A DNA stretch of 64,000 bases from Melastoma dodecandrum. Lineage: Eukaryota > Streptophyta > Magnoliopsida > Myrtales > Melastomataceae. Under the pieces are notes generated by a model. That model was given only the letters and a program-made list of their open reading frames with translations. It was not told where the DNA came from and ran no database searches. The position numbers and the translations under genes are program-made. Where the stretch lies: NCBI GenBank assembly GCA_029817715.1, contig JARUPY010000387.1, positions 3,410,001 through 3,474,000 of the forward strand, given 5' to 3'. Positions 22,790-35,257 of the stretch are shown here, piece by piece (positions within the stretch are counted from its first letter, which is position 1; each line of letters opens with the position of its first letter).

Positions 22790-24991
22790 TCACATACAGC
22801 TTGGCAATTTGACAGCCGAATACGTCACACTAATGGAGATGAAGTGGGCAGATTTAATCAATCTATCCACTATCACCCAAACAGAATCAAAACCCTGCGC
22901 CGTCCTGGGCAGGTTAGTCACAAAATCCATGGCGATCTCATCCCATTTCCATTCAGGAATTGGCAATGGCTGAAGTTCTCCATCCCGCCTGCGATGCTCA
23001 ATCTTGACCCACTGACAGATCAAGCAGCGGCTCACATACTGAGCCACGTCTCTTTTCATACCTGACCACCAGTACTGTTTCCGTAGATTCTGGTACATTT
23101 TGGTGACCTCGGGGTGGATACTGTACGCACTCAAATGAGCCTCATCCATGATCAACTTCCGTAGATCCTCCTGAGCAGGTATGCAGATGCGTCCCTTGTA
23201 CCGCAACAAATCATCATCAGACACACTAAACTCAGTATTTGCCTGATCCTGCAACCTGGATCGCCCCTCCGTCAGGTATAGATCTTGGAGTTGGGCTGCG
23301 CGCATCAAATCCATCAACTGAGACCCAATGATCATGGTAGCGAGTAGCGCACCACTGCCACTGAATCCAACTCTAACACCGATCTCATTTACCTGTTCGC
23401 GTAGTCGCCATTCTTCTACCTCAATGCTGGCTAAGGAGGCAGTCTTTCTGCTCAATGCATCGGCAACCACGTTTGCTCTGCCTGGATGGTAAGAGATCGT
23501 GCAGTCGTAATCCTTGATCAGTTCCATCCACCGCCTTTGCCTCATGTTCAACTCATCCTGAGAGAACAAATACTTTAAGCTCTTATGGTCGGTGAATATC
23601 TCGAAGGTCTCGCCATACAGATAATGGCGCCAGATTTTCAGTGCGAAGACTACTGCAGCAAGCTCCGAGTCGTGGGTAGGGTAATTATGCTCATGAACTT
23701 TAAGTTGTCTAGAAGCGTAAGCTACTACCCGGCCGTGCTGCATCAGTACAACCCCCAATCCAAAATAATAAGCATCACAGTAGACTGCGAATCCTCCGCT
23801 GCCACTGGGCAATACCAACACAGGTGCGGAAGTCAATCTGTTCTTTAACTCGAGGAAGCTCCTCTCGCAGTCCTGGGTCCACTCAAATGGGGCTTCCTTT
23901 TTCAGCAGCTGAGTTAAAGGTCTTGCAATCCGGGAGAATCCCTCAATGAATCGCCTGTAATACCCAGCGAGGCCTAGGAAACTCCGCATCTTAGTAACAG
24001 TAGTAGGCCTGGGCCAATTAAGAACTGCTTCCACCTTGGCTGGGTCCACTGCGATACCCTCTGCGGATACTACATGGCCCAAAAAGCTGACACTGCTCAT
24101 CCAAAATTCACACTTGCTCAACTTAGCGTAAAGCTTATTCGCTTTCAATACCTCTGCCACAAGCCTCAGATACTCCGTATGCTCTTCCATACTCTTAGAA
24201 TACACCAGAATATCGTCAATAAACACTACCACAAACTAGTCCAAATACGGCCTAAAAATGCGGTTCATCAGCTCCATAAAGGCGGCAGGTGCATTGGTCA
24301 AGCCGAAGGACATAACTAAAAACTCGTAGTGCCCATAGCGTGTTCGAAAAGCTGTATTCATGATATCCGAATCACGAACTCGAATCTGGTGATATCCGAA
24401 CCGCCGGTCAATTTTGGAATACACGACGGAGCCTTGAAGTTGATCAAAGAGGTCATCGATCCGGGGTAGGGGATATCTGTTCTTTATAGTGACTTTGTTC
24501 AACAACCGGTAATCGATGCACATGCGCATCGTTCCGTCCTTCTTTTTAACAAACAGAACTGGTGTGCCCCAAGGAGACACACTCGGGCGGATGAATCCTT
24601 TATCAAGCAGATCCTGAAGCTGCACTTTCAGTTCCTTTAGTTCAGAAAAGCTCATTCGATACGGCGCTTTCGAAATAGGTTCAGCACCCGGTACAACATC
24701 GATTACAAAGTCCACCTCTCTAGATGGTGGTAACCCAGGAAGCTCTTTAGGGAAGACATCCTCAAACTCCTGCACGACCGGAATGTCCCGCAGGTAAGGA
24801 AGCTCTTCCTTCAGGTTAAGCACCACAGCCAGAAAGGCTTCTCCACCATCGCGCAGGATCCTCTGCGCTTCTACTGCTGCAATCAAAGGCAAACTCAAAC
24901 TAGAATCACACGTAACGGCATACTGATGGGCTGCTGTCCTGGTACTCCGAATAAAATCTCCCGCCGGACGCAATCCACCATTGCGTGGCAC
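22790..24991 (-). pseudogene. gypsy reverse transcriptase, RNase H and integrase N-terminal part
   Basis: Two open stretches in one frame, 24991-24236 and 24232-22790, are separated by a single TAG at 24236-24238. The first has the RT fingers and palm ([37 protein letters not shown]). The second begins at the catalytic FIDDILVYS motif and runs through RNase H ([28 protein letters not shown]) into integrase, with [17 protein letters not shown], the C-X2-C of the zinc finger, and the first catalytic Asp in MDFVTNLP. A frameshift near 22810 ends the frame before the catalytic Glu. Confidence 0.92.
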
Positions 24992-25116
24992 TTGGTGAGC
25001 CAGTCCATACCCAGTATGGCATCAAATCCCTTTATCTGAAACACAATTAGATCAATCGATGATTGTAGCCAATTAATCGTTATCTGACAGTCCCTGCAAA
25101 CATAGCTCATATCCAT
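24895..25116 (-). pseudogene. gypsy protease-RT linker, frameshifted
   Basis: This short open stretch carries the [15 protein letters not shown] segment typical of the C-terminal half of Ty3 aspartic protease. It is out of frame with both the gag-protease frame before it and the RT frame after it, so two frameshifts flank it. Confidence 0.75.
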
Positions 25117-25142
25117 ATATTCTCCGTTGGGCAGTCATACTT

Positions 25143-26333
25143 TCAATGGGCTACCTCCCAAATCAACAAGGAAGCCTCAACAAGAAAGCCGTGTCTATTG
25201 AACTTTTGGGATATGAACGAATTAGTAGCACCTGTATCGAATAAGGCATTGGCATCCAATCCATTAATGAGGATCATACCTGTCATGGCATTACTGGAGG
25301 GGCCTCCGCGTCCCCGGCCAATGGTATTGACTTGGCCAGAACCCGACGGCTGGTTGATGGAACCCCTCGACATGCTCCTACCCGGTGAAGATCGTCCTCT
25401 CCCATATGAAGGACCAACGCTGCCCATCCCACTGCCGGACCCCTGAGGACAGTGAAACTGAATATGGCCAGGCTGGCCACACCGGAAACATTGGATCCTG
25501 GCCGCACGGCAGACCAAACCCCCATGAGCTCGTCCACAGTGCGGGCAGGTAGGTGAGTGGGATGGCCTCGCGCCTCGCCTATATCCGCTGGGCTTTGAGA
25601 CACCACTGCTACTGGGCCGTTTTCCTCGGCCGAAGAAGCGGCTAACACCGCGAAAGAATCCTCCTGAACGTCTAGAAGGGCCAGCCTCTGACTTGGCTTT
25701 GCTGGCCGCCTGCTCATCTTCTTCCTTAATCGCCCTCTCAATAAGCTGGGCTCGGTGGTAAATCTCCTCATATGACTGCAGCATGTGGGAGACCAGCTTC
25801 CCTCGAATCCTGGCGTCGAGACTCCGAAGGAATCTCTGTGCCTTCATCTTCGGAGTAGCAACCAAGTTCGGAGCATACTTGGAAAGGTCGGTGAATCGGC
25901 GCTCATGCTCGTCCACTGATGAGTCGCCCTGTTGGAGGGTCTCGAATTCCTGTATCTTAACCAACCTCAGCGTGGTCGAAAAATACTTGTCCAAGAACGC
26001 CTGACGGAACTGCTCCCATGGAGAGCCCTGCTAGTGCGTGTTGGCAACGGCTCGGGATGACTGCCACCATAAGAAAGCGTTACCCCTCAGATGATGCTTC
26101 GCCAGCACTAGTTTCTCTGCTTCATTGTACTCAAGGTACTGGAAAATTCTATCCCATTCTAGGAGGAATAACTGGGCCTTCTCGGGCCCTTCAGTACCAT
26201 CGTAGGTGGGAGGGTTCTGATGCCTAATCTCCGACATCATTTTCACTCGACGGCGCCTGGACAGTACCGCTCCAGGTATAGCAGAACTCCCAGTAGCGTT
26301 GCTTGCAGCTTCGTCGGCCATTTGGAGATTCAC
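25143..26333 (-). pseudogene. gypsy gag and start of protease
   Basis: Gag is in two pieces of one frame, 26333-26031 and 25994-25143, split by a TAG at 26031-26033. The first piece has the retrotransposon gag motif (FLLEWDRIFQYLEYNEAEKL). The second carries further capsid sequence, a basic Ser/Gly/Arg-rich stretch, a zinc knuckle CFRCGQPGHIQFHC and the protease active site ALFDTGATNSFIS. Out-of-frame ORFs on either strand in this region are shadows. Confidence 0.9.
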
Positions 26334-27404
26334 AGAGATGATTGAATAGAAAGTTGGGAAATACGAGAAGTTCGAATGAGAGATTTAGTATTCGAGCTTT
26401 GCGTGGTTCAAACTGCTAAATCCACAGCTTTCTTTATACTGCCAAGATCGAAATTCAATACTTCACTTTATTAAAGTTTGAATCACTCACATGCAGATAT
26501 ACTATTCGTCTGTAAATTGTCAATCACATGGTAACAGTACCAGAATGACCATTCACTCACTTTGACAAGATTCTCACTCACACACGACGATTACACTCAG
26601 TTCACCCATAAGTCTGAGTTCCATTTTGGGGACCACGCGCAAAGTTAGCTACCGCAACCTCAAGCTCCCTACGGGCAGCCTCTACGATTGCTAAGTGGAA
26701 ATCCTCTACGCGCGGGTCCAAACCAGGAATGCTATTCACGCGATCTCGAAACTCATAGCATTTCTCAAGACGGTAGACGGGAACGTCCTCATCCTAAATC
26801 GCTGCAAGGTCTGTTATCAAATGCCTCAACAGTGGGGTGGTAAGCTCTGGTGGGCACGAATAATGTCCACAGCCGGTCAGGAATCCTGTGAGAAGGTTCA
26901 AGCACTCCATAACGGTGACAAAGGGCGACTGGAACTCATCATCCAGGGCCAAGTTCGGAGCGTTTCTAGCTTCTGAAATCTCCGGAGCTTCACCATCTGG
27001 ATCACCACTGGGGCCTGTCTTGCCTTTGAGTAGTTCAGGCATGCGTCCTGAGTGTCAACCTTCGCCACGATTTGCCATACTAACTGGATTCACTAGGGGG
27101 TATTACTTGTGATTTTTCTGGCTAGAATGTGATTTTTCACTTACTGCTCCTCAGTCGTATTTATAATAAGTTTTCATTTGTCATCTAGCCATTCGTGTGG
27201 TCTTTTCAACTCACGGGCACGCCTACTGTACCCTGTCAAATCTATTCGCACTCAGAAAGATTCCCCTGATAAAGGTGAGCGCGCTTGTGTCTATCTTTTA
27301 TTTACTTTGCCAGACTCTGTCAAGTCTTATCATTCACGGGCGAGTTTACTATTCTTTTTCATTTAAACCGCATACCAATCCACCTCATTAGTCCAACTAA
27401 CTGC
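26334..27404 (-). other. gypsy 5' untranslated region
   Basis: About 1 kb between the gag start and the primer-binding site, with no convincing ORF. Part of it, near 27150-27404, resembles the stretch at 33740-33864 next to the truncated LTR of a related element. Confidence 0.6.
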
Positions 27405-27416
27405 GCTCTGATACCA
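27405..27416 (-). other. gypsy primer-binding site (tRNA-iMet)
   Basis: The minus strand reads TGGTATCAGAGC two bases after the end of the 5' LTR. Confidence 0.9.
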
Positions 27417-27418
27417 AC

Positions 27419-29758
27419 TGAAACGGCCTACAAAATTTTCACATTTTTATCAGAATGATTCTCCGTCCTTTGACGGTCAAACTACGGAAGTGACACAACT
27501 TTACCTCCACCGTGGCATCCTCTTTAGTATTATCTCGTAAATCGTGTCACGTGTATTCCTTTCCATTTAACCCTGCATCACACTAAAAAAAATTGTCCCC
27601 AATTGGGGTCAGCGAAAACTCGCTGAGTACGCCCATGATGCAGTTTGGTAAAAGATGAGACTCTAACCATCCTATCGTGGCCTTTGAAAACTGTTTAGCA
27701 TAATTATCATGACAACCGAAAATCCCTTTATGCAACACACATTTTAACAGCAGTAGTCCCAAATCCAACAAAAATAGTTATAGGCAATTATAATGATATC
27801 ATATCACAATTCAACCCACATGTCGATAAGCATCAATCTAAAGCATAATTATATAAGCGACGACCATGAATCAACATCCTCTCATCTCATATCATATCAA
27901 TCCTCCCCAAGGTGCCAGGACCACCGCATTGCGTCCTCACCTACTCCTCCGAGAGCGCCCGGGTAACGGCAGCAAGTACAACCGCGAGTGGTCGTCGCCT
28001 CCCCGTACTCCTCCTACCCACAGTCGGGAAATCACTACATAATTTCCATTCCAATCTCATATCCGTATGGCTTACTCTCGCAGGGCCTCGATTCACGCAG
28101 AGAATTGAATCCTTACACACTCAAGTAATAATCTTATTCAGCGTAGTTGGTCAAGGTTACTTGGTGACAACCAGATTCCTCTCACAGCGCGACAACCACT
28201 TGGTAACTAACCGAAGTCGTACGAAGCCAGTCCAATCCGGAGATTACCGAATTCCCCTGGTGAAAGAACCGGCCGCCGCCCTCCCAGTAACCCCCAACTA
28301 CCGCTCGCATTTCCACATAATAATAACATGAAGCCCTGAATGTCCATCAATTCGTAATTAACCATCATTATCAATATCCACACAATTTTCAGCCCGTCCC
28401 GTATCCAAGACTTTCAAAAAGCTTCCAGCTAAACAACCACTCCAAGCATGAGCATTCCATATTCTACAGAGAATTCTTAATTGACCAACACCCCAAGCAC
28501 GGACAAGCATCATTGCATTGATAATATTAGCCAGAAGCAAGCTCGACATACTGGTAATCGTTTTATATAGATAATTTCAGCCAACAAAGGTTTCGAGCAC
28601 GACGGCATAAACCTACAAAGGGTCTGGACAACAACAACTCCAAGGATTAATGCACGTACCTTTGTTAGTTTCAAACACATCAGTCCACAACCAACCATTC
28701 AAGCCGCAATTACAGAAACAATACGCATCCACTGACCTCCAGCTCACTACGCAACATGATGGCAGCCCAGACATCCAGAACGCACGATTGCGAGGAAATC
28801 AAGATCGCCACCAAGCTTCACTTACCAACCTCGTATCACGCCAACTTCGAGCTTCGCTCGAACTCCCTATGTGGAATCCATTTGCAAAACACTTGCCAAA
28901 GAAATTTTTACTTTCCTTGACAGCTTACTAGTGTCGAGACACTAGCAGGGGCATTCTCAAACCCCATATAAACGGAACGTCGGAGAAACTACAGGGGAGG
29001 CTCCACCGACCTCCCCACGACCCAGTGTTCGTACTTTGAGCCTTCCCCCGTGACTAGTACGCAACTCGCTAGACCACTCCACACACCCACGCGTTCACAA
29101 TCGACACGGCAAAACAAGGAAACAGGGGGAAGGGGGTGTACTTCGTTCCCACGTTCGAGCCGTTCAGAGGGGATCTTCCGAGCCCGTCCTTCTTCGAGAT
29201 TCCCCGATCCTCACCTCGCCTTCCTCTCTTATCTTGCTACGAAAGCTTCCCCCCCTTTTGTCCTATTCACCTCCTCCAGATAACGTATCTGTGGTGGGGA
29301 GGGTTTCTTTATTTTATCTCATTTTAATCCAATTGTAGTCTAACGATAGCACTTGTGAGATGGAAAATGGTTTTTCTGAATTCCCTTATCCAGATCCATC
29401 CTTCGTCGGATAAAACCGTGGTACAATAATTCTAGTTCATCGTTGGAGTTATTAACCTCGCCATTACGTTGTTCATTTACCACACTAAACTTTTCTCAAT
29501 CAAACTCCGCGACGTTAAACGAATATTATCGACATCCTAATTCGATTTCGTTTAGGTCCAGGCGTCCCCTCTCCCATGTGACGTAATCACACGAAATCGA
29601 ATTAGTAATCTCGTTAATATTCGATATTAACGTTCACTGACAACGAAAGTATTAAACTTTCGTGCCACGTCGGATTTTGACTTGGTCAAACGTTCTAGCT
29701 CTAGTCAACATTCTAATCCAAATAATATATTTCCATTTCCGAATTCCGGGTCGTTACA
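27419..29758 (-). repeat. gypsy 5' LTR (right)
   Basis: 2340 bp, bounded by TGAAACG on the left and CGTTACA on the right, followed by the target repeat GTGTC. It has an extra block of about 300 bp near 28215-28515 that the left LTR lacks, and a 45-bp stretch near 29550-29590 absent from the left. Confidence 0.93.
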
Positions 29759-29763
29759 GTGTC

Positions 29764-29868
29764 GAAGACGGAGAGGTGTACCGGGACTACGGTTGCTCGT
29801 CCTGGCGTTGGAGTCGAAGGCAGAGGGCTGTTGTCAGAGCTACGGTGGCTCACTCTGATGGTGGAAGT
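29764..29868. other. unit 1 spacer after the gypsy element
   Basis: Matches 53728-53835 in unit 2 and resumes the sequence interrupted at 19787, which supports the target duplication assignment. Confidence 0.75.
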
Positions 29869-30081
29869 TGTTAGTTTTAGGGCTCAGCGGAATAAAAAAA
29901 TTATAAACTTTTATGCCCAAAAATAACAGGATCTATCATGGTACGTATAATAATTTAAATAACAATGTAATCTTACCGGAAATTGTACCATAAAATCTCC
30001 GAAGAAACAAAACGTAATCACGAACAATCAACCAAGAGCCCCAAGTGTGACTCCTCTAGCGGTATCCACGCACACTCGATC
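29869..30081. repeat. truncated LTR fragment (unit 1 counterpart of the solo LTR)
   Basis: It begins TGTTAGTTTTAGGGC after GGAAGT, exactly like the solo LTR at 53836, and follows it for about 213 bp to CACTCGATCA. After that the two units share nothing. The break therefore marks the right-hand limit of homology in unit 1. Confidence 0.8.
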
Positions 30082-31993
30082 ATCCTCAGTAATTGCGAGA
30101 GGCCCTCCACTTTTGATACCCTTTTGAGATTTAGTAACTTCCTCATCTAAAACTGACACATCCACAGCCTTATCACAATCGGTTGCAGCAGTTTCCATGC
30201 CTGCAATTCCATTAAGTAGCTGAACCTCCAAATCAGACTAATGTTGGGACTTCGCACTCTCCCCATGAGCTACGACATCCTTCCTGTCAGTACATACGTT
30301 TATGGTAGTAAGGAGACAAAAATTTCCACACTGAATACTTAAATCTCTCTTACTAAATTTCCTTCAGCTGATGTTCAATTAAAGTCAAAACCGCTTCTTC
30401 AAAAGGCTGGTGTCCTCCACAGCAGAACCAGGCTAAATTTCAGATAAAGGTGATTCACCTTTGCTAGCATCTGCTTTGTCGGAGACAATACCAGTATAAT
30501 CAGTCAATTAGGCTCCATCTGCGTAATAGTTGAACAGGGTTCTGAAGGATTCTAAGGTTGAATAGCAGGTTGTTTGAGCATTGCTTCTTCCAGCACAACT
30601 GATTTCAGTGGCACTTCAACCTTTGGATCACTAGCACATCAGAGGTATTACTCGTCTCCTCATAATGAGGTTCTTCGAACGGTATGCACAAGTCCTCTGG
30701 AGGGTCATTTATGGTATGATAAGAAAATCTTTCATTTTTTTTAAATACCTAAAAAAAATTGAACCATCACCTGAAGTTTCAGCCGTTTCCAAGATAAAAT
30801 CTTCCCCATCATTGGAACCAAATGCAACTGATGAGTTCATCAGTAATGGATTATAATAATCTATTTTTCCTCTGTCCTATATTGTATTATTCGAGTAAAT
30901 GAAATCACCTTTGCCGTCATCTTCTAACATTTCCCAGTACATGGAGTTCTCGTCCTCAGGTCATCCATCAAGGGACAAGTCTTCCCTTTCATCTTCCTTA
31001 GACCCACTCTCCCCGTTAAATTTGATTAGACTTCGTGCAATCTCTCCTCTATCACTCGACTTCTTCTCTTTCCAGCACCACTGCAATTGTCCTTCAGCCT
31101 TGAATCAATCCTGGACACAGAACTATCCTCAGCTTTCATTTCGATAGCTTTCCTATCTCCTAAACTAAAACCATCTAACCCACCATCATTCACTAATACC
31201 ATACTCCTAAAAAGCCCGAACTCAGACTTCCCTAAGCAGTCCCCGTAATTAACCGCCGAGCCACAACTGCACAGACTCGGTGTGCTCATTACCGAGTTCT
31301 CCTTAATATAACGCCTGAGCCCTGGATCCTCACAGAATGAATACCACAGCATTGACTCCTTCCCTCCATCTGATTCGAGTCCCGTAAATCATCGGTCGAC
31401 CGGGAAAATCGACCTTGGCGTCATAACCCATTGATAACAGTGTTGTAGAAAGCAATGTTAAGAGAGGGAGTTCGCTGTTTACTGCAAGAAGCTGCAGGTA
31501 CTTAATGCCTGATTGGCAAATCCCCATTTAAAAGGCCATCTTTCAACATTGTAAAATCAACCACATTCAGAGCGGGGTAAAATTAACCTCACTGATGACC
31601 GACTTATCTGCTTCCAGAATTCTGCCGTCCTCCATCAGGAACTTAAACCCAGAGATGGGTAAAGCGAACCCTAAGTTTTCCAGATTCATTTTACTTACGA
31701 AGTAAAGGCCAATCTTACATCCTTGCATTTCATTAGTGAGTCCCTCCAAAACTGAACAGGGAGGCATTGTTTGTGATCAACGAGCAGTCTCTTTCCGTCG
31801 AGAAGTCAGCTTCTAACACTGAGTATACATCCCCTTTCTTGCCGAGATTGTAGGTAGCCCAATCGCACAGAGGAACATAGCTTGTGGCGGTTATTCTTTT
31901 GAATTCCCAACGAAATCTTAGAACTCCATTGGCACCCTGTTTTTCAAAAACCGCGTCAATGAACTTAATAGCAGATTCCAAATCAGTGGCCAA
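30082..31993 (-). pseudogene. gene debris on the minus strand, unidentified
   Basis: Short open stretches on the minus strand (31026-31352, 31330-31527, 31567-31767, 31733-31993, 30082-30231) read like pieces of a normal plant protein interrupted by stops and frameshifts. One contains FIDAVFEKQGANGVLRFRWE and SYVPLCDWATYNLGKKGDVY; another is Ser- and Asp-rich. No family is recognised with confidence. AT-rich non-coding spacers between them could be former introns. Confidence 0.4.
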
Positions 31994-32195
31994 ATTTTCC
32001 TCATACTTTCTACAAGTACTTTAAAGACCACGTCGAACAAGCCTCTCGAGCATACCCCTCTATGACCCTATTGTAGCCGATGAAGAAACAGATGTCTCCT
32101 TGTGCTTATCAAGTAACTTCATTGCCTCATCAATTCTACAAACAGTATGAATCCCATTGATTGTTGCGCACTAGGTGCCTAACTTGTAGTTAATT

Positions 32196-33066
32196 TCAAG
32201 TCCTGCATCCTTCTGTACAACATAATGGTATCCTCAATGCTCCTACTATGAATGGTGCCTTTATAAATACGTTACACCTCACAGCATTCATTTCCAACCC
32301 CCATTTCTGAAATCTACTCTCGCATACTCCCTCCACATTCTTTTCTCTGATGTATCCATTTAGCAGTGTGCTATATGTAAAAACACCTCCCACTATTCCC
32401 CATGCGAAAGCTTCTGCCTCAGATGTTCTCCCAGCACTACACAATCCGCTAATGACTATGTTATGTGTGACAACACCAGGAGCAACCCCTTCTTCAAATC
32501 CCCCGACTTAACCACAGCTTACACCGCTTTTCCATAGGCAACCGAACCAGCACGAATGCCACGATTGATCACCTCATCAACCATTTCAATCACCTTGTTG
32601 TGCTGTTTATCCGCCACCAGAGATTCCCGCAATGGATTAAGTGACAGAATCAATGGAGGAATCCCTTCCCTCTTCATCAACTCATACAACTCCACAGTTT
32701 CCTTAGTCATCTTAGTGTCAGCACACACGTACAACAACGCGTTCGAAAACTCAGCTTCAACGAAGGGCACCTAATTGAGAACATCTAGAAATGCGGTGAG
32801 GGCGAGGAGAACACATCGTTACTGCTTGTCGGCAGGACAAGTGACTTAATGTAACCAAGAGTCAAATCCGTACGGTTCAGCTCGAGGAACATCCCGATGC
32901 GGCGGATTCGCTCCTGCTGTTCCTGCTCCCTTGCTGAGAAGGAAGTATCCGCGCAGAAGGCGGAGGACGGCCCTTTAACCAAACTCGAGAAACCGCCTTC
33001 GATGAACAAGGCAGGAATTCGGCCAGAAAACGAACTTGCCACTACAACTCCATGGCGGGAAAACAT
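32196..33066 (-). pseudogene. PPR-protein pseudogene fragment
   Basis: Minus-strand stretches 32785-33066, 32519-32770 and 32196-32444 together resemble part of a pentatricopeptide repeat protein. Visible helical-repeat signatures are ELMKREGIPPLILSLNPLRE and FTYSTLLNGYIREKNVEGV. PPR proteins bind RNA in plastids and mitochondria. The pieces lie in different frames with several stops, so this is a relic. The first piece has a Ser-rich start that might be an organelle transit region, but this is uncertain. Confidence 0.6.
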
Positions 33067-33296
33067 CCAAGGTCCAATCTACCAACCTTTCTCAATCATC
33101 CATTCCATCCAACTAAAACCCATTTCAGAGATTATCGAAACTACCGACCACAACGCTATCTCGTCAGTCGAAAGAGTCCCCACAGCCCAACCGTTTGAGC
33201 ACTCTAAAATGAGTCAAACTCGAGACCTCATCCTTCGCTCTCACAGCTTGGATGGTTTCCCACCTCGTATCATTCGCTTTGTACGGCTTGCTTATA

Positions 33297-33614
33297 CTAG
33301 TACTGAGGTACTACAGTTATTCTCATCACCCACATCACTGCATGTGCTACCACTATGTATAAAAAAAAACTGCTATTATCACTCTCGACGAACTCGACCC
33401 GGTCACTGGTCTTGGCGAGGCTCCCGCTACCATCACTGACTTTTCCGGACACTATATTGTTCTTGACACTTCCGCATCCTAAACTTTTCTTCACTTGGAC
33501 AACCGAATTATCCGAAGAGTCACTAATTCCAATCCTAGGGAAATCCAGGTCAGATAGTAATTTCCCGCCAAGAGATTCCTGCATAACAGCTGATGCGCCT
33601 TGCGGGTCTTCCAA
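33297..33614 (-). pseudogene. unidentified protein fragment
   Basis: A 105-codon Ser/Asp/Val-rich open stretch on the minus strand, starting MEDPQGASAVMQESLGG and ending in a hydrophobic tail. Its codon texture differs from the AT-rich surroundings, and it lies in line with the debris to its left, but no family is recognised. Confidence 0.3.
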
Positions 33615-33864
33615 GGAATGAATCTGATTCGGTGAACTTTGCCCGATACTTCACGGCTGTAATTGCTGCCTCAGGATAAATTGTAACTGATTCGGTGAAT
33701 TTATTTGTGTATTTATTGCCGTAATTTACTTAATAATTTAAGACGTTTAATTAGTCATTTCATGTCACGGGAGAGGGTACTATTCTATTTTATTTTATTA
33801 TATTTATTTATTTTTTTTATCCTAATGCGCATTCTAACACTCCTTATCACTCCAAACTAACTGT
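33615..33864. other. AT-rich remnant of gypsy 5' internal sequence
   Basis: No gene. The right part resembles 27180-27404, the region next to the primer-binding site of the complete gypsy element. Two copies of a ctgattcggtgaa motif occur near 33626 and 33688. Confidence 0.45.
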
Positions 33865-35257
33865 ACTCTGATACCAACTGAAACGTCCTGTAAATTTTTC
33901 TCATTTACATCAGAGTAGTTCTCCGTCATTTGACGGTCAAACAGCGGAAACGATAATTCTTTACCTCCACCGTGGAATCCTCTACTGTCTCATCTCGTGA
34001 GTCCGAGCCACGTGTACTCTGTACCATCTTATTCCTGCGTCACACTAAAAAATATAGTCCCCTATTGGGGTCAGCGATAAATCGCCGAGTACGCATCACC
34101 CTATGCACATACGAAACATGAGACCCCTAACTTTTCCTAACGTGCAATCTTTATAAAAGGTCTCTTTGTGCAGCATACAGATTGTACAATAAGCAATACA
34201 AATCAACATTAATCGGATAATAATAATTTCCAACATCTCATATCAACCCTTCCCAAGGCAGTTATATGCATACATATTATAAAGCATTCCTCATTATAAT
34301 CACTAATTCAACCTTCTACGTAACAACATATATACAGAAATCTAAGACAAATCCAATAACGCTCACAACTCTCAAGCGACTCTCTCATTCTCTCGTATCT
34401 CGTATATCAACACTTCGTTCGGTGCCAGGACCCTCACAGTACGTCCCCACCCTCTCCTCCGGGAGCGCCCGGGTAACGGCCAGCAGGCACGACCGCGAGT
34501 GGTCGTCGCCTCCCCATCCTCCTCCGACATACAGTCGGGAATAATACTCTCAAATCCAAATCATTATCCACAGCTCGGTAAACAAAATGACGTGGTCAGT
34601 CCAGACTGGGAACCGCGGCAACTTCATCTCCAACCGTCAAATACTCACAACCTTTACGGAACCCAACCACCGTCCACCGAGGTCGACGCGGTTGGTCCAA
34701 TCCGAATTTCTCACTTTAGTCTCTATGGATCAGCTGCAACACCGTCACGCAATCCTGACCACCGTCGTAAACGTCTATGAGCTATCCCAACGGAATAAGT
34801 TCGCATGCCCGAGTAATCTCCATTAGAGATTTGGATCTGTCCCATTCAAGGCAAGTATAAACCCCTCAATCCATAAGATTCCCACGTCCGTAATCATTCG
34901 AATCGCACAGCTCAAATCTGTCCTCACAAGCGGGTTATAATCATTCAACAATAAAGCATTTTCAGACTCAATGCAACCATCGAGGACGGTGTATAGATTC
35001 TCCTCGCTACAGACTCTTATTGCTGGACGAGGACTTCGCCCAGTTCGACATCCACCAGCACAAGGCTGGTCTGCACACGTGCATTACGGCCGCGATCCCA
35101 TTCCACTCAAGAATACGCAGTCAATCTAGTCTAGTCAAACTCTTCATTTCGGGACTGCACACTTGCGGACAGAACATAGGGTCACCAGTAGTGGCCAAAC
35201 ACATAGGGTCACCAGTAGTGGCCGCGTCTATGCAGCCCTACTTACTTCACAGCAATC
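33865..35257 (-). repeat. truncated gypsy 5' LTR with primer-binding site
   Basis: The primer-binding site lies at 33865-33876 and the LTR starts TGAAACGTCC at 33879. The beginning follows the LTRs at 19788 and 27419, including the CTCCGTCATTTGACGGTCAA block, but with clear divergence. It represents a related, older element. It ends abruptly near 35257 where copia internal sequence begins. A 23-bp tandem repeat (catagggtcaccagtagtgg type, two copies) lies near 35178-35222. Confidence 0.75.

Larger units (their letters stand above)
19788..29758 (-). mobile_element. Ty3/gypsy chromovirus (Tekay/Del-like) with two LTRs
   Basis: A complete but decayed element on the minus strand, 9.97 kb. It is bounded by a 5-bp target duplication GTGTC and has LTRs at 19788-21835 and 27419-29758. 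The primer-binding site is for tRNA-iMet, the polypurine tract is at 21836-21850, and the order is gag, protease, RT, RNase H, integrase and chromodomain. Integrase before a C-terminal chromodomain identifies a chromovirus. The homologous position in unit 2 (about 53722-53727) is empty, with a single target copy. Confidence 0.93.

Noticed and set aside
30082..33614. Helitron as an explanation for the gene-fragment cluster
   Set aside because: The left joint fits A|TC, but no CTRR end with a hairpin was found, so it is kept only as one possibility.
35175..35222. 23-bp tandem repeat as a possible CRISPR or regulatory array
   Set aside because: Only two copies, inside a degenerate gypsy LTR of a plant genome.
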